From the NCBI RefSeq assembly GCF_003202755.1, contig NZ_QGLK01000004.1:186001-250000 (forward strand): a stretch of DNA of 64,000 bases. Direction: 5' to 3'. Positions 51,801-61,581 of this stretch are shown here, piece after piece. Position numbers and translations under genes: made by a program. Origin of the DNA: Bifidobacterium asteroides (GTDB lineage: Bacteria > Actinomycetota > Actinomycetes > Actinomycetales > Bifidobacteriaceae). Positions within the stretch are counted from its first letter, which is position 1. Each line of letters opens with the position of its first letter. A model generated the notes under the pieces. The model saw only the letters and a program-made list of their open reading frames with translations, had not been told where the DNA came from and searched no databases.

Positions 51801-53558
51801 CTACAAGGTCCAATCTGCGCTCTCCCCCTGCAAACGAACCATCCGCGCAAACTCACCATCTGCGGTCATGAGTTCCTGCGGGGAGCCCTGTTCGACCACG
51901 CGCCCATGGTCCAGAACCACAATCTTGTCGGCCTGCTCGACAGTGCGCATCCGGTGGGCGATGACCATGACGGTCTTCCCCACCAGCAGTTGTGACAAGG
52001 CTTCCTGCACCTGCGTCTCGTTCTCTACATCCAGGGAGGCGGTAGCCTCGTCAAGCAAGACAATCGGTGCATTCTTGAGGATGGCTCTGGCAATGGAGAT
52101 TCGTTGCCGCTCGCCCCCGGAAAGTCTGGAGCCGTTTTCACCAATCATCGTCTGGTACCCCTGTGGCAGGCACGAGACGAACTGGTCGCAGTTGGCGGCC
52201 CTGGCTGCAGCCAACACTTCCTCATCAGTTGCACCGTTCCGACCCATCCGTATATTGCCCATGACCGTGTCATCAAAGAGCATCACGTCCTGGAAAACCA
52301 CGGCATAGTCGCGCAGAAGAACCTCCGGATCCACTTGGCTCACATCCACTCCTCCTACGGTAATGGAGCCTGCAGCAGCATCCCAGAAGCGAGCCGCCAG
52401 CCGAGCACAGGTCGATTTCCCGGAACCCGAAGGGCCGACCAGGGCCGTGACCTCCCCCTCCCGGGCGGTGAAACTCACATCTTCGAGAACCGGCTCGCCT
52501 ACCGTCTTACCCGCAAGCGCGGGATAGGAAAAGGCAACGTGGTCGAAGACGATATCGTGCCCATCGGGGTGGAATTCCTCACTCCCCTCGGCCACAGTTT
52601 CCTCAGTGATGGAGCGGATCCGCCGTGCCGAACTCTGGGACTGGAAGAGCTCAGAAACCAGCATCAGCGCCTGATCAAACGGGGAATAGATCCGTGAGAC
52701 CATCAGGAGGAAAAGAAACATGACCATGAAGTCGATCCTGCCCTCAATGATCAACCCGGCAGCCACCAGGAAGGTCGTTGCCACACCCAACCTCAAAACC
52801 ACCATGGCAGAGTTCAATATGAGGCCATTGGTCATCTCGGTTCGGACTGTAATGGCTTCGGTGTCATCGATGGTCGAGAAGAGCCTGTCCAGATACCTGT
52901 CTTCTTGGTTAGTGGCGTGAATCTCCCGAACACAGTCGAGCGCCTCCTGAATGCCATCACTGACTCTAATTTGAGCCTGCCTCGTGCGCCGTGACGAAGC
53001 TTCAACGAATCGTCGAGTGGCAAAGATGATAGCGAAGGCCACTGGCACACTCCAGAAGGCAGCCAAGTCAAGAGCCCAATTGATGGGCAGAAGGGACAGG
53101 AATATCAGGACGGATGAGACGACTGCACCATAGAGCTGGCTCAAGGCATGGGCGTAGGCATGCTCCATGGTGGCCACGTCACCCAGAATGGTATCGGTCA
53201 GATCAGCCAGGTCACGCCGCCCGAAAAAGGAGAGCGGCAGTTTGCGCAGTCTCTCGGCCAGGTCGATCCGCTGCTTTCCGGTCTGGCTGAAGACCGCGCC
53301 ATAGGAATAACTGTATTGAAACCAGGAGGAGCAAAAGAGAATCAAGGCAAAAGCCAGGAGACCAGCCAGGTAGGGCAAGATCTCCGGCAGGGGCGCCCCT
53401 GCCGTCAGGTGCTCAACAAAAACCTTCATGACCAGCAGAAGGAAGGCCGTTCCCGCCATGATGATCAGATTGGTCAGCGTGGTCCACAGCGTTCCCAGAA
53501 CCACGATCTTCATGCCTTGGTCGGACAGGGCATACTTCTTCTTGAATGAGGCGAACAC
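51801..53558 (-). CDS. ABC transporter, fused membrane/ATPase half (partner B)
   Basis: Half-transporter of 585 residues: six membrane helices (residues about 20-310) followed by an ATPase. Walker A is VGPSGSGKSTCARLAARFWD, the signature LSGGERQRISIARAIL and Walker B IVLLDEATASLD. The GTG start sits directly after the TAA of the upstream partner, with GAGG five bases before, so the two are coupled. Together they form a heterodimeric exporter-fold transporter. The adjacent (broken) AraC regulator and the partner's ATPase sequence recall YbtPQ/IrtAB siderophore transporters, but peptide or drug export is also possible. Confidence 0.88.
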   Translation of the reverse strand: MFASFKKKYALSDQGMKIVVLGTLWTTLTNLIIMAGTAFLLLVMKVFVEHLTAGAPLPEILPYLAGLLAFALILFCSSWFQYSYSYGAVFSQTGKQRIDLAERLRKLPLSFFGRRDLADLTDTILGDVATMEHAYAHALSQLYGAVVSSVLIFLSLLPINWALDLAAFWSVPVAFAIIFATRRFVEASSRRTRQAQIRVSDGIQEALDCVREIHATNQEDRYLDRLFSTIDDTEAITVRTEMTNGLILNSAMVVLRLGVATTFLVAAGLIIEGRIDFMVMFLFLLMVSRIYSPFDQALMLVSELFQSQSSARRIRSITEETVAEGSEEFHPDGHDIVFDHVAFSYPALAGKTVGEPVLEDVSFTAREGEVTALVGPSGSGKSTCARLAARFWDAAAGSITVGGVDVSQVDPEVLLRDYAVVFQDVMLFDDTVMGNIRMGRNGATDEEVLAAARAANCDQFVSCLPQGYQTMIGENGSRLSGGERQRISIARAILKNAPIVLLDEATASLDVENETQVQEALSQLLVGKTVMVIAHRMRTVEQADKIVVLDHGRVVEQGSPQELMTADGEFARMVRLQGESADWTL

Positions 53559-55577
53559 TTATGCCTCACCTCCTTCCCTCTTAGTGGCGGAATCACCGGT
53601 CGACATGTACGCAACGAATGGATCCGTACCGGGAACGGTGCGATCCTCAACCACAGTGAAGCCTGCGGGGTTTTGATCCGCTTTGTCGGCAGCCTTCGAA
53701 GAGTTGTCGACCTTCCAGGAGACCGCCCGCTCGTAATCAGACCAGAGACGGGCATAGGTACCCTGCGCATCAAGAAGCTGGCGATGAGTGCCCTGCTCAA
53801 CCAGGCGGCCCCCATCCAGCACCAGAATTTGATCGGCATGCGCCACAGTCGACAGACGGTGGGCAATCATAAGAACGGTTCGCCGCCGACCCCCTTCATC
53901 CTGGGTCAGCTTGGTCAGCGCCTTCTGTATCAGGACCTCGTTCTCGGGATCGGCAAAAGCGGTCGCCTCATCCAGGACCACAATGGGAGACTCCTTGAGG
54001 ATCGCCCTGGCCAGGGCCACACGCTGGACCTCTCCCCCGGAAAGATAGGTTCCCCCGGAGCCGAGCATGGTATCCAGCCCCTGGGGGAGCTTGTCCACGA
54101 TGTCCGTGCACTGAGCCGCTCTCAATGCGTCCAGGACCTGCTCGGCAGTCGCTTCCGGCCTGGCTGCGCGGACGTTTTCGAGCAGGGTCGCGGAAAAGAG
54201 CCTGTTTGTTTGGAAGACAAAGGCGATCTGCCCCATCAGATTGTGGGGATCCATGGATCTGACATCAATGCCGCCCACAGCGACCCTGCCTGAGTTCACA
54301 TCCCAAAAGCGCGGCACCAGGCTGGCACAGGTCGATTTTCCTCCTCCCGAGGGACCGACCAGGGCCACCATTCCACCCTCCGGCACCTTGAAGTCAATCC
54401 GGTCCAGTGCCGGACGATTGGCACCCGGATAGGTATATGACGCCTGATCCAGAGACACATCCGCTGACTTCGGGTGTTTCGGTTGAGCAGCTACCGTCAG
54501 GGGATCAATACTGAGCACGCCGGTGATTCTGTTTAAGGCATCGTCGGCCTTACTGAAGGACTCACTGGAGAACTGCAGACGGGTCATGGCTGTGGGAACC
54601 ATGCCCGAGAAGACGGCATAGAAGGCGAAACCGGTCAGGTAAGAGGTGAAGTCACTCTGCCCTGGAGCCAGCAGGATGGCTACAGGAACAAGGAAAACCG
54701 CAGTCCCGTTCAGGGCCGTCATCTGAATGGCCTGAGGCAGGTGACAGATTTTCATGGCATAGTTCCTGGCTATTCTGCTGTAATGCTCGATGGCCTCATG
54801 GAAGGCCTTGAAGGAATAAACCGTCTGCTGGAAGACCTTGACCACCGGAATGCCACGGACATATTCGGTTCCCGTCTTGGACATTCGCACCAGGGCATCC
54901 TGGTATTCCTTCATAAAGGACTGTCCCTGATCGTTCATCATGACACGGATGCAGACCAGGGCAATCAGGATGGGGAAGAGACAGGCCAGGCCCATACGCC
55001 AGTCGAAAATCAGCATCAGTATCGGCATACCCAGAATCATGGCGAAGGAGCCGGCTGCATCAGGGAGTATATGGGCAAGCAGATTCTCGGTATCGCCCGC
55101 CGAGCCATCAATGGTGCGACGCAACTCCCCTGAAGCATGGAGGTCGAAATAACCCAGAGGCAGGCTCATCAGGTGGCTTATGGCCTCTTTACGCATGTTG
55201 GAGGCACTCCGAAAAGCTGCCAGATGCGCCATCAACAGTCCTGCACAGTACAGAATGACGGAAGCCGCCGCAAACCCCAATCCGGCCCATCCGTATATGG
55301 CGATTCCCGTGGCCTGGGACCACTTAGGCGCTACGGCGAGGAGGTCTTTTACCGCCAGCCATATGCAGATATAGGGTCCAAGGCCGGCAATCGTGGAGAG
55401 GGCGGACAGACCACAGCCGAGATAGGAAAACACCTTACGAGGGCCAGCGAAATCAAGCAGCCGCATTAATGAACTACGCCCATGCGACCTCTCCTGTCCA
55501 GGCCAGCCTCCACCACCCTGAGCTTTACTTTCTATAGGATCCGGTTTGCTTCCCGAATCCACCTGGTCTGTGGTCAT
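53559..55577 (-). CDS. ABC transporter, fused membrane/ATPase half (partner A)
   Basis: Half-transporter of 672 residues. The first 40 residues are polar and basic, then six membrane helices span about 55-350, then the ATPase. Walker A is VGPSGGGKSTCASLVPRFWD and the signature LSGGEVQRVALARAIL. The Walker B region VVLDEATAFADPENE keeps Glu but follows it with AFADPE, a wording I associate with siderophore-type ABC proteins. About 45 residues follow the ATPase. The ATG at 55577 has a GGAGG site upstream. It is coupled to partner B, and the AraC-type gene is divergent from it. Confidence 0.88.
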   Translation of the reverse strand: MTTDQVDSGSKPDPIESKAQGGGGWPGQERSHGRSSLMRLLDFAGPRKVFSYLGCGLSALSTIAGLGPYICIWLAVKDLLAVAPKWSQATGIAIYGWAGLGFAAASVILYCAGLLMAHLAAFRSASNMRKEAISHLMSLPLGYFDLHASGELRRTIDGSAGDTENLLAHILPDAAGSFAMILGMPILMLIFDWRMGLACLFPILIALVCIRVMMNDQGQSFMKEYQDALVRMSKTGTEYVRGIPVVKVFQQTVYSFKAFHEAIEHYSRIARNYAMKICHLPQAIQMTALNGTAVFLVPVAILLAPGQSDFTSYLTGFAFYAVFSGMVPTAMTRLQFSSESFSKADDALNRITGVLSIDPLTVAAQPKHPKSADVSLDQASYTYPGANRPALDRIDFKVPEGGMVALVGPSGGGKSTCASLVPRFWDVNSGRVAVGGIDVRSMDPHNLMGQIAFVFQTNRLFSATLLENVRAARPEATAEQVLDALRAAQCTDIVDKLPQGLDTMLGSGGTYLSGGEVQRVALARAILKESPIVVLDEATAFADPENEVLIQKALTKLTQDEGGRRRTVLMIAHRLSTVAHADQILVLDGGRLVEQGTHRQLLDAQGTYARLWSDYERAVSWKVDNSSKAADKADQNPAGFTVVEDRTVPGTDPFVAYMSTGDSATKREGGEA

Positions 55578-55753
55578 CCCTTTCCTCCTGATTTTCATCC
55601 AAAGCCTTGTCGTTCGTTGCCATCGAACGTAATCTGAGAAGCCAACGGCTGGAAGACCGTCACAGAGCAACGGATGAATCCATAAAAGGTGCGAACGAAA
55701 ACGAAAGTCTATCGAGATCGCTGCAAGGCCGGCAGCATGAAACCAGGTGCGCA

Positions 55754-56728
55754 ATGACAGACCACGAGATACGCTCCGAATCCCGCGAGATACAGACCCT
55801 GTATCGCCCCCAGGTGGAGCAACTCGGCATGGAGCTCCACCACCGGTCGGGTGGACTGGAAGGGCATGTCGATGGTGACATCTGTCGGGGAAGATTCCAA
55901 GCTAATCCGGCGGGTCCTTATTGCTTGGTCATATGGCACGACATCACCTTCATGCGCGAGATGAACTTCAGCGAGTACGCCATGACCGACTACGCCTGCC
56001 TGACCCTGGATGAAAGCCCGGCATCCAACCCTGCTTCTTACGGGTTGCAGCCATGTACGATGCAGGAGGGCAATATGGCCTCCCTTGTCCAGCGGGCAGG
56101 ATCGGTCACCAACCGTATGCCGGCAGGCTCCCGCTCACGGACCCGGAGCATCTGCATCCTACCCGACTATTTCATGGAGTTGGAAAACCAATGGCCTGGC
56201 CAGATCAAGGGACTCTTTGACGCCTTCTGCCAACCCTGGCCACCCGGTATTGCCCTGGCCGCTTTAACCGCCATGTCAAAGTTGCCCCCCTGAAGGCCGG
56301 GCCAGACGGAGTTCCTCATCAAAGCACACATCGACCTCCTCATAGCAATGTTGGCTCAGGCTTCCTCTGCACCTGAACAGAGCCACGAACCGTCACTCGA
56401 CCACGACCTAGTCCAGCAGGTCAAAACTCACATCCAATCCCATCTTGGCGGCGACCTCTCCATCGATCAGATAGCCCAATCCCTGTATGTGGGACGCACA
56501 CGTTTATGCCTCGCCTTCAGACGTCAGACCGGTACAAGTCTGGCCAGGTACATCAGAAAGCAAAGAATGGACCGGGCCCGCCACCTTCTCTCGTCAACCA
56601 CGGAGGACATTGCCTGGATTGGCAGGCAGGTCGGATATACGCATCTCAGTTCATTCAGCGCGGCTTTCACCAGAGAAACCGGGATCGCTCCAATCTCTTG
56701 GCGCAAGCAAAGCAAGCGTATCGAATAA
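55754..56728 (+). pseudogene. AraC-family regulator interrupted by an in-frame TGA
   Basis: One continuous frame encodes an AraC-type regulator. The effector part runs from MTDHEIRSESREIQTLYRPQ to ALTAMSKLPP. A TGA at 56291-56293 follows. The same frame then continues through a linker (FLIKAHIDLLIAMLAQ) into an intact double helix-turn-helix (LSIDQIAQSLYVGRTRLCLA, ARHLLSSTTEDIAWIGRQVG, YTHLSSFSAAFTRETG). No frameshift is needed to join them. The second half could be translated alone from the ATG at 56348. It is divergent from the ABC pair, as YbtA-type regulators are, so loss of this regulator would fix expression of the transporter in one state. Confidence 0.8.
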
Positions 56729-56814
56729 GCTCGCTGCAATTTATACGTCCGCAATTGCGAAAGTCAAGTAGACGGTCACAGAACCGAGGACTATGACCTT
56801 ATGAACGTTCCCCT

Positions 56815-57345
56815 AGCTGAGATCCTTGTCAGATTTTGGCGTCCTGGCAGAGGAGCCGTATGAAGCGATGGTGATGTTTCCGTCCTGACAGAAGGGAACC
56901 AGCTCACGTTGCTCCTCACATATAGATCAGGTCCATATGGCTCTGCATCGAAACTAAGGAGCCTATCCGCGGCTTGCCGCCACGTGTCGTTATTTCTAGA
57001 ACTTTCAGGCGTAGATGGCGCTTGCTCCCGGGTAATGTACTTTTCCCGCTTTCACCAGATTGTGCAGAGCATCCATTTCTCTTCGATGATGCGAGGTATT
57101 CCCAGCGGTGACTGATATAGAAGTCTACGTAGACTATTCCCAAACGTTCCAGGCTATAGTCGATTTGCTGCATGATAGGCTAACGGGAATGCACGCGCTA
57201 GTTGGAGTGATCCGACGGGGAGGAAGAAGACTTTGGTGGCAACGGGGATTCCGTCCTACTTCGCTACTTCTTCAGGCCCTGGCCCAGGTATCGTCCAGAA
57301 TTCCTATACGGATAAGCACTGGCAATGTCAAAAAGCTGGATGGGT
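56815..57345 (-). pseudogene. Aldo/keto reductase relic
   Basis: Scattered minus-strand frames give clear aldo/keto reductase blocks in the right order: DIASAYPYRNSGRYLGQGLK, VATKVFF, then DYSLERLGIVYVDFYISHRW with the typical His after strand 4. These are followed by MDALHNLVKAGKVHYPGASA, SLVSMQSHMDLIY and EEQRELVPFCQDGNITIASY. Several stops and shifts separate them, and the N- and C-termini are missing. The gene is dead. The original enzyme was probably an NADP-dependent oxidoreductase of the general AKR type. Confidence 0.75.
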
Positions 57346-57439
57346 CTTCGAGTAACAAAATATGCTTCTTAGCGTTAATCTACGATAACCGAAAGCAGCT
57401 CCTGTCAGGCTTTCGCGCTTTTCAAGATAAGCGCACGAC

Positions 57440-57939
57440 CGGAGAAGCTTGACCAAAATTTGGTCCGCTCTACTTCATCGACAGTGGCTCTTAGGTTGAA
57501 GGATCATCGCAGCAACAGGCTTCACCTATGTGCTAGACGCCCGAGTGCCACGAAATACGACCAAGTGGCCGCAAGTTGCAGGATACAGAGACTATAGGAG
57601 CAACGTGGACTGCGGGTAGACCTTCTAGAAAACCGATTATGGCTTCGGGAAAAACCTCACCATCCAAGCCAAAGGAACGTCCCATTTCAAGAAGACCCTC
57701 AATATCCACCCTTTGGCAACATCGTAGGCTCCGCTCTCAATCCTCTCAGCCAACAAAGTGTCGAGAGTCTGTACAGGAAGTCCTTCGGCATCCAGAATCG
57801 ACTGGATGCATGCCGGACCGCAACAGTTGTCCTCCCACTCCACCCGCGGCAAGGTCGTTCCATCGGGCAAGACGAGGTCCTGGAGCAAAGCATGTTGCGG
57901 ATATCGATGAGACTCTATCAAGGTACCGGGTATGGTCAC
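57440..57939 (-). pseudogene. Relic of a C39-like peptidase gene (copy 2)
   Basis: The frame from 57939 reads MTIPGTLIESHRYPQHALLQ, then RVEWEDNCCGPACIQSIL with a papain-like CGPA motif (Cys40), to YDVAKGW. There it shifts frame and continues as EGLLEMGRSFGLDGEVFPEA, IIGFLEGLPAVHVAPIVSVS and GRISWHSGV before a stop. CGPA followed by a late His in a Gly-rich turn suggests a peptidase C39-like fold, but the assignment is tentative. The 5' half is open and might still make a 100-residue peptide. A more decayed copy lies at 35228-35770. Confidence 0.6.
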
Positions 57940-57945
57940 TTTGCA

Positions 57946-58848
57946 CTCTTTCGCTGAGTTTCATCTTTTCCATACAGTATTTACGGAAAATGTGGCGCGC
58001 CAGCATCAGGCAACAACGAGCACACTTTCCAGAAGTTCCTCTTCACTAAACCGGAACTAACATGCAAATAAACCTGTACAATACTGAAGACATGACATGG
58101 ATGTCCAAACCGGTCGACAGTTGTCGCCGGTCCCAATCTCAGAGCGTGGCGGGCCATTTCGCCAAGCGGATCGAAGCGGGTGAACCGCTGAACGGTGATC
58201 GACCCTCCTTGAAACTTCAACTTGTTCAAAAGTCGGGCATAACACCAGCCATCATTTGGTGCACCGTAGCGCCCAGGCGCTGCTCATATTTCTTCGGTCT
58301 CACCCGAGCTCGAGACAGCTCACAACGATTTTCGATGCCTCACCAGTGTTTGGTCAGGCAGAAGATACGGCTCTGCAGGCCCTGGTGGACCACTCCCACA
58401 TTTGGTCCTCCAGCCATGGTGAGGTACCTATCATCGCGTAGAAAGTTGGTATGGAATAACCGGCTAATACAGGCGAAACAGAAGACGGCGGCACAGTTGC
58501 CTTCCCGCAACTATGCCAAACCCTTGACTCGACTCTGATTGTGCAGATCGGTCCTTACGGTTCCCAGCTCTGTCTGGGCAGCTAGGTCCGAGACATCCTT
58601 GGCCCCCCCTCATCCCTCTGGATACCAAAAGGCAGGCGACTGCCATACATAGGTTGCTCTGCACTAAACCATCCAAGTGCTGCCCCGACCCGAAACAAAC
58701 TCTTACGCCAAACCGGCCGCATCCTTGTCTGTGACAAAAGCCGATCCGGCCACCCGCTCGCACCACAGAAAATCCAAGACTTTACCAACACCAACATGGC
58801 GTTCGTCCAAAATCCGTCAACGAGCGCCACAAGATATGAGGAATCAAC
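57946..58848. other. Decayed region, possibly a former regulator
   Basis: About 900 bases with no intact gene. A plus-strand frame at 58062-58538 contains AKRIEAGEPLNGDRPSLKLQ, faintly like a GntR-type winged helix, and another frame continues with LVHRSAQALLIFLRSHPSSR; neither is convincing. Given the relics to the left, this is most likely eroded coding DNA in front of the NCS1 permease gene. The permease promoter should lie at its right end. Confidence 0.35.
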
Positions 58849-60312
58849 ATGAATGAGCACAGTGCATCCAAAGAAGGAACCGGCAAAGGCTCAGTCCTGA
58901 GCGTTGAGGCCCAAGGCATCGACACCATTGCCGAGTCTGAGCGTAAGGGCAAGCCATCAAGTCTCTTCTGGCCATGGTTCTCCGCCAATATCTCAGTGCT
59001 GGCCATGTCCTATGGCGCCTGGGCGCTAGGATTCGGCATCTCCTTCTGGCAGGCTACATTTACCACCATCGCAGGTGTCGTCATCTCATTCCTGCTTGTT
59101 GGCATCATCTCCATCGCAGGCAAGCGCGGCAACGCCCCAACCATGGTCCTCACCCGGGCAATTTTCGGCGTGGAGGGCGCCAAAGTACCGGCCGCCATGT
59201 CTTGGATAGCCACACTAGGGTGGGAGATATCCCTAACGACCACGGCCGTATTGGCAGCGTCTTCGACCATCGAAAAACTCGGCTGGGGATCAGGCGCAAG
59301 CCCCAAAATCATCTCTACCTTGATAATCATCGGGCTGGTTGTAGTTGCCGGCATTTACGGCTACGACCTGATCATGCGCCTCCAACAGATCATCACCATC
59401 GTCACCGCGATCGTAATTGCAGGTTTCTTCATCATCGGCTGGGGCAATATCGACTTCTCCGCCATCTCCTCCGCCCACTCCGGTTCCTTGCCAGCCATGC
59501 TGGGCTGCTGCTTCTTCGTGATGACAGGCTTTGGCCTGGGATGGGTCAACATCGCAGCGGACTACTCGCGATACCTGCCCCACAGCGCCTCCAAAACAGG
59601 AATCGTTTTCTGGACCACCTTCAGCGCCTCCATCGCCAACATCTTCCTTATCGTCTACGGCCTGCTTCTGGCCGTCTCCAACAAAGGCCTGGCCGAAAAC
59701 GTAGGCAACGACCCCATCGGAGCCATGGCCAGCATATTGCCTACCTGGTATCTGGTTCCATTCACCATTGTTGCGGTGCTGGAGTTGATAGCTGGGGCCA
59801 TCATGGACAACTACTCCAATGGTCTGGCCCTGCTCTCCTTCGGCATCAAGCTCCCGCGGACACTCGCAGCGGCCATCACCGCCGTGCTGACCGTAATCGG
59901 AGTAGTCTATGTAACCTTCTTCTCCTCCACATTCATCGGCCCCTTCCAAGGCTTCCTGATTACGCTCGGCGTACCCATGGCCGCTTGGGCGGGCATGTTC
60001 GTAGCCGACATCCTGCTTCGCCGGAAGGACTATGACACCACCGACCTCTATCAATCCGAGGGACGATATGGTTCCTGGAACATCACCGCTTTTGCCATCC
60101 TTACCATCGCCACCTTCCTTGGCTGGGGACTGGTCGTGAACTCCTCCGCCAACTGGCTCAACTGGCAGGGATACCTACTGGGCCCCATCGGAGGTAAGTA
60201 CGGGACCTGGGCGGCAGCAAATCTGGGTGTCATCATAGCCCTGGCTGTCGGAATCCTCGGAACGATTTTCTTCCAGAAGGGCGATATCCGTCGTCAGGAG
60301 AGCATCAACTGA
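58849..60312 (+). CDS. NCS1-family nucleobase permease (cytosine/purine permease-like)
   Basis: Membrane carrier of 487 residues with about twelve helices, of the nucleobase-cation-symport-1 group that takes up cytosine, other nucleobases, allantoin or related ring compounds. LFWPWFSANISVLAMSYGAW and FGISFWQATFTTIAGVVISF are the helix 1-2 region; GKRGNAPTMVLTRAIFGVEG and GWVNIAADYSRYLPHSASKT are family landmarks. It is followed after 58 bases, including a small hairpin, by an isochorismatase-family hydrolase. The pair probably imports and hydrolyses an amide of a nucleobase or nicotinamide kind; this is inference. Confidence 0.87.
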   Translation: MNEHSASKEGTGKGSVLSVEAQGIDTIAESERKGKPSSLFWPWFSANISVLAMSYGAWALGFGISFWQATFTTIAGVVISFLLVGIISIAGKRGNAPTMVLTRAIFGVEGAKVPAAMSWIATLGWEISLTTTAVLAASSTIEKLGWGSGASPKIISTLIIIGLVVVAGIYGYDLIMRLQQIITIVTAIVIAGFFIIGWGNIDFSAISSAHSGSLPAMLGCCFFVMTGFGLGWVNIAADYSRYLPHSASKTGIVFWTTFSASIANIFLIVYGLLLAVSNKGLAENVGNDPIGAMASILPTWYLVPFTIVAVLELIAGAIMDNYSNGLALLSFGIKLPRTLAAAITAVLTVIGVVYVTFFSSTFIGPFQGFLITLGVPMAAWAGMFVADILLRRKDYDTTDLYQSEGRYGSWNITAFAILTIATFLGWGLVVNSSANWLNWQGYLLGPIGGKYGTWAAANLGVIIALAVGILGTIFFQKGDIRRQESIN

Positions 60313-60320
60313 AATCGCAA

Positions 60321-60342
60321 GGAGCGCAGAGGGATGCGCTCC
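60321..60342 (+). promoter_or_regulatory. Hairpin between permease and hydrolase genes
   Basis: GGAGCGCA (60321-60328) and TGCGCTCC (60335-60342) form a perfect eight-base stem with a six-base loop. No T run follows. It may set differential expression within the two-gene unit. Confidence 0.5.
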
Positions 60343-60370
60343 ACGGTCCACAACAGGAAAGGAAATTATC

Positions 60371-60946
60371 ATGATCAACGATGATGAATGGCTAGTGGTG
60401 ATTGACCGCCAGGAGGTATTCGCCCACAACGAGTGGTCCCGTTGGGCCTGCTCCGACGGCACCTACTATCAGACCAACAAGAACTACATCCGTCTCGCCA
60501 AGGCATACGGCGACCGCGTTGCTTACACCAGATACATTGCGCCGCAGCCGCCAAAAGGCGTATGGGTGGAATATATGAACGAATGGCCGGAATTCCAGGT
60601 CCCCTCCGACGATCCCATGTATGACCTCACACCAGAGACCGCCGAGCTCGCCAAGGGGCATCCAATTGTCTCGCTCAGCACTTTCGGCAAGTGGGGGCCG
60701 GAATTGCAGGCGGCAATAAAGGGATCCCAGAAGATAGCCCTGTGCGGTGTCGCCACCGATGCCTGTGTGTTGCAGACCGCCTTGGCGGCTGCAGACCAAG
60801 GTATCGCCGTTCGATTGGCAGCAGATGTCTGCGCTGGATCCACACCGGAAAACCACAAACTGGCAATCGATACGATGGCCCTGTTCACACCACTCATCAC
60901 CATCACCGACACCGGTTCACTGCTAGTAAGCCACAAAGCAGACTAG
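60371..60946 (+). CDS. Isochorismatase-family cysteine hydrolase
   Basis: Small hydrolase of 191 residues from the family that includes nicotinamidase and other amidases. The first strand WLVVIDRQEVFAHNEW carries the catalytic Asp. The nucleophile Cys lies in CGVATDACVLQTALAAAD with the expected cis-peptide VAT. The segment between them, PIVSLSTFGKWGPEL, differs from the usual Lys-containing strand; by eye the catalytic Lys may be missing or moved to the Lys of FGKW. It likely works on a compound imported by the NCS1 permease upstream. The exact substrate is unknown. Confidence 0.82.
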   Translation: MINDDEWLVVIDRQEVFAHNEWSRWACSDGTYYQTNKNYIRLAKAYGDRVAYTRYIAPQPPKGVWVEYMNEWPEFQVPSDDPMYDLTPETAELAKGHPIVSLSTFGKWGPELQAAIKGSQKIALCGVATDACVLQTALAAADQGIAVRLAADVCAGSTPENHKLAIDTMALFTPLITITDTGSLLVSHKAD

Positions 60947-60977
60947 TCATCATTATTTCAATATATATTTAACTTGA

Positions 60978-61012
60978 AGGTGGTTCTTCTCTTACAAACC
61001 GAAGAACCACCT
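60978..61012 (+). terminator. Strong hairpin after the hydrolase gene
   Basis: AGGTGGTTCTTC (60978-60989) pairs perfectly with GAAGAACCACCT (61001-61012) across an 11-base loop, 32 bases after the stop. The T tract is absent, so termination is probable but not certain. Confidence 0.6.
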
Positions 61013-61581
61013 ACAGCATAAATCAATGATACGTTGAGTACTTTGAGCGTCTGCTGATCACCTGATTACACGTTACCTATAGTATTTAACTGCCACACGT
61101 ATCGTTAAGTGAATTGCCGATCAACCAAATGGCAGAAGGTAAAATACAACAGACCCCCAGCGAAGTGCGCCCGTTAGTGCATAAATAACATACACAGACA
61201 TCAAAAGAATGTATGAAAAATATAAGAGCTATACGAGGTGTACACACGGTAATACAACGTGTCAAAAGCAATGGCTTACTCACTGCTCCACTGGCATACG
61301 TAAGAAGCTAACGAACCCCAAATCCATGCGCCAAAATTGCACTCAAGAAGCTGGCTATCAATGAAGTCCCAGTCAAAGCAGTAGTCAACGACGCACGCAA
61401 AGCAGCCCCTGAGTTGCATTTGTTTTAGAAAACTGTCGCTTTGTAGGTCGATGCACTATAGCATGCCCTGAAAACTCCGTGGAAATTGGATCGATAGCTT
61501 TATCAAAGCATCCCGCCCCTATCTCAGATATAACTATTCTCTTTAACGATAAAGTCCTCATGGATATCTTTCACGCTGAAA
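61013..61581. other. AT-rich gene-free region
   Basis: About 570 bases of AT-rich DNA with only short random frames. It marks the change to lower GC that continues through the MFS gene to the right end. Confidence 0.45.

Noticed and set aside
56291-56293. Two separate genes in place of one AraC regulator
   Set aside because: The two halves lie in exactly the same frame, separated by one TGA, and the second lacks an effector domain, so a single nonsense-interrupted gene is simpler.
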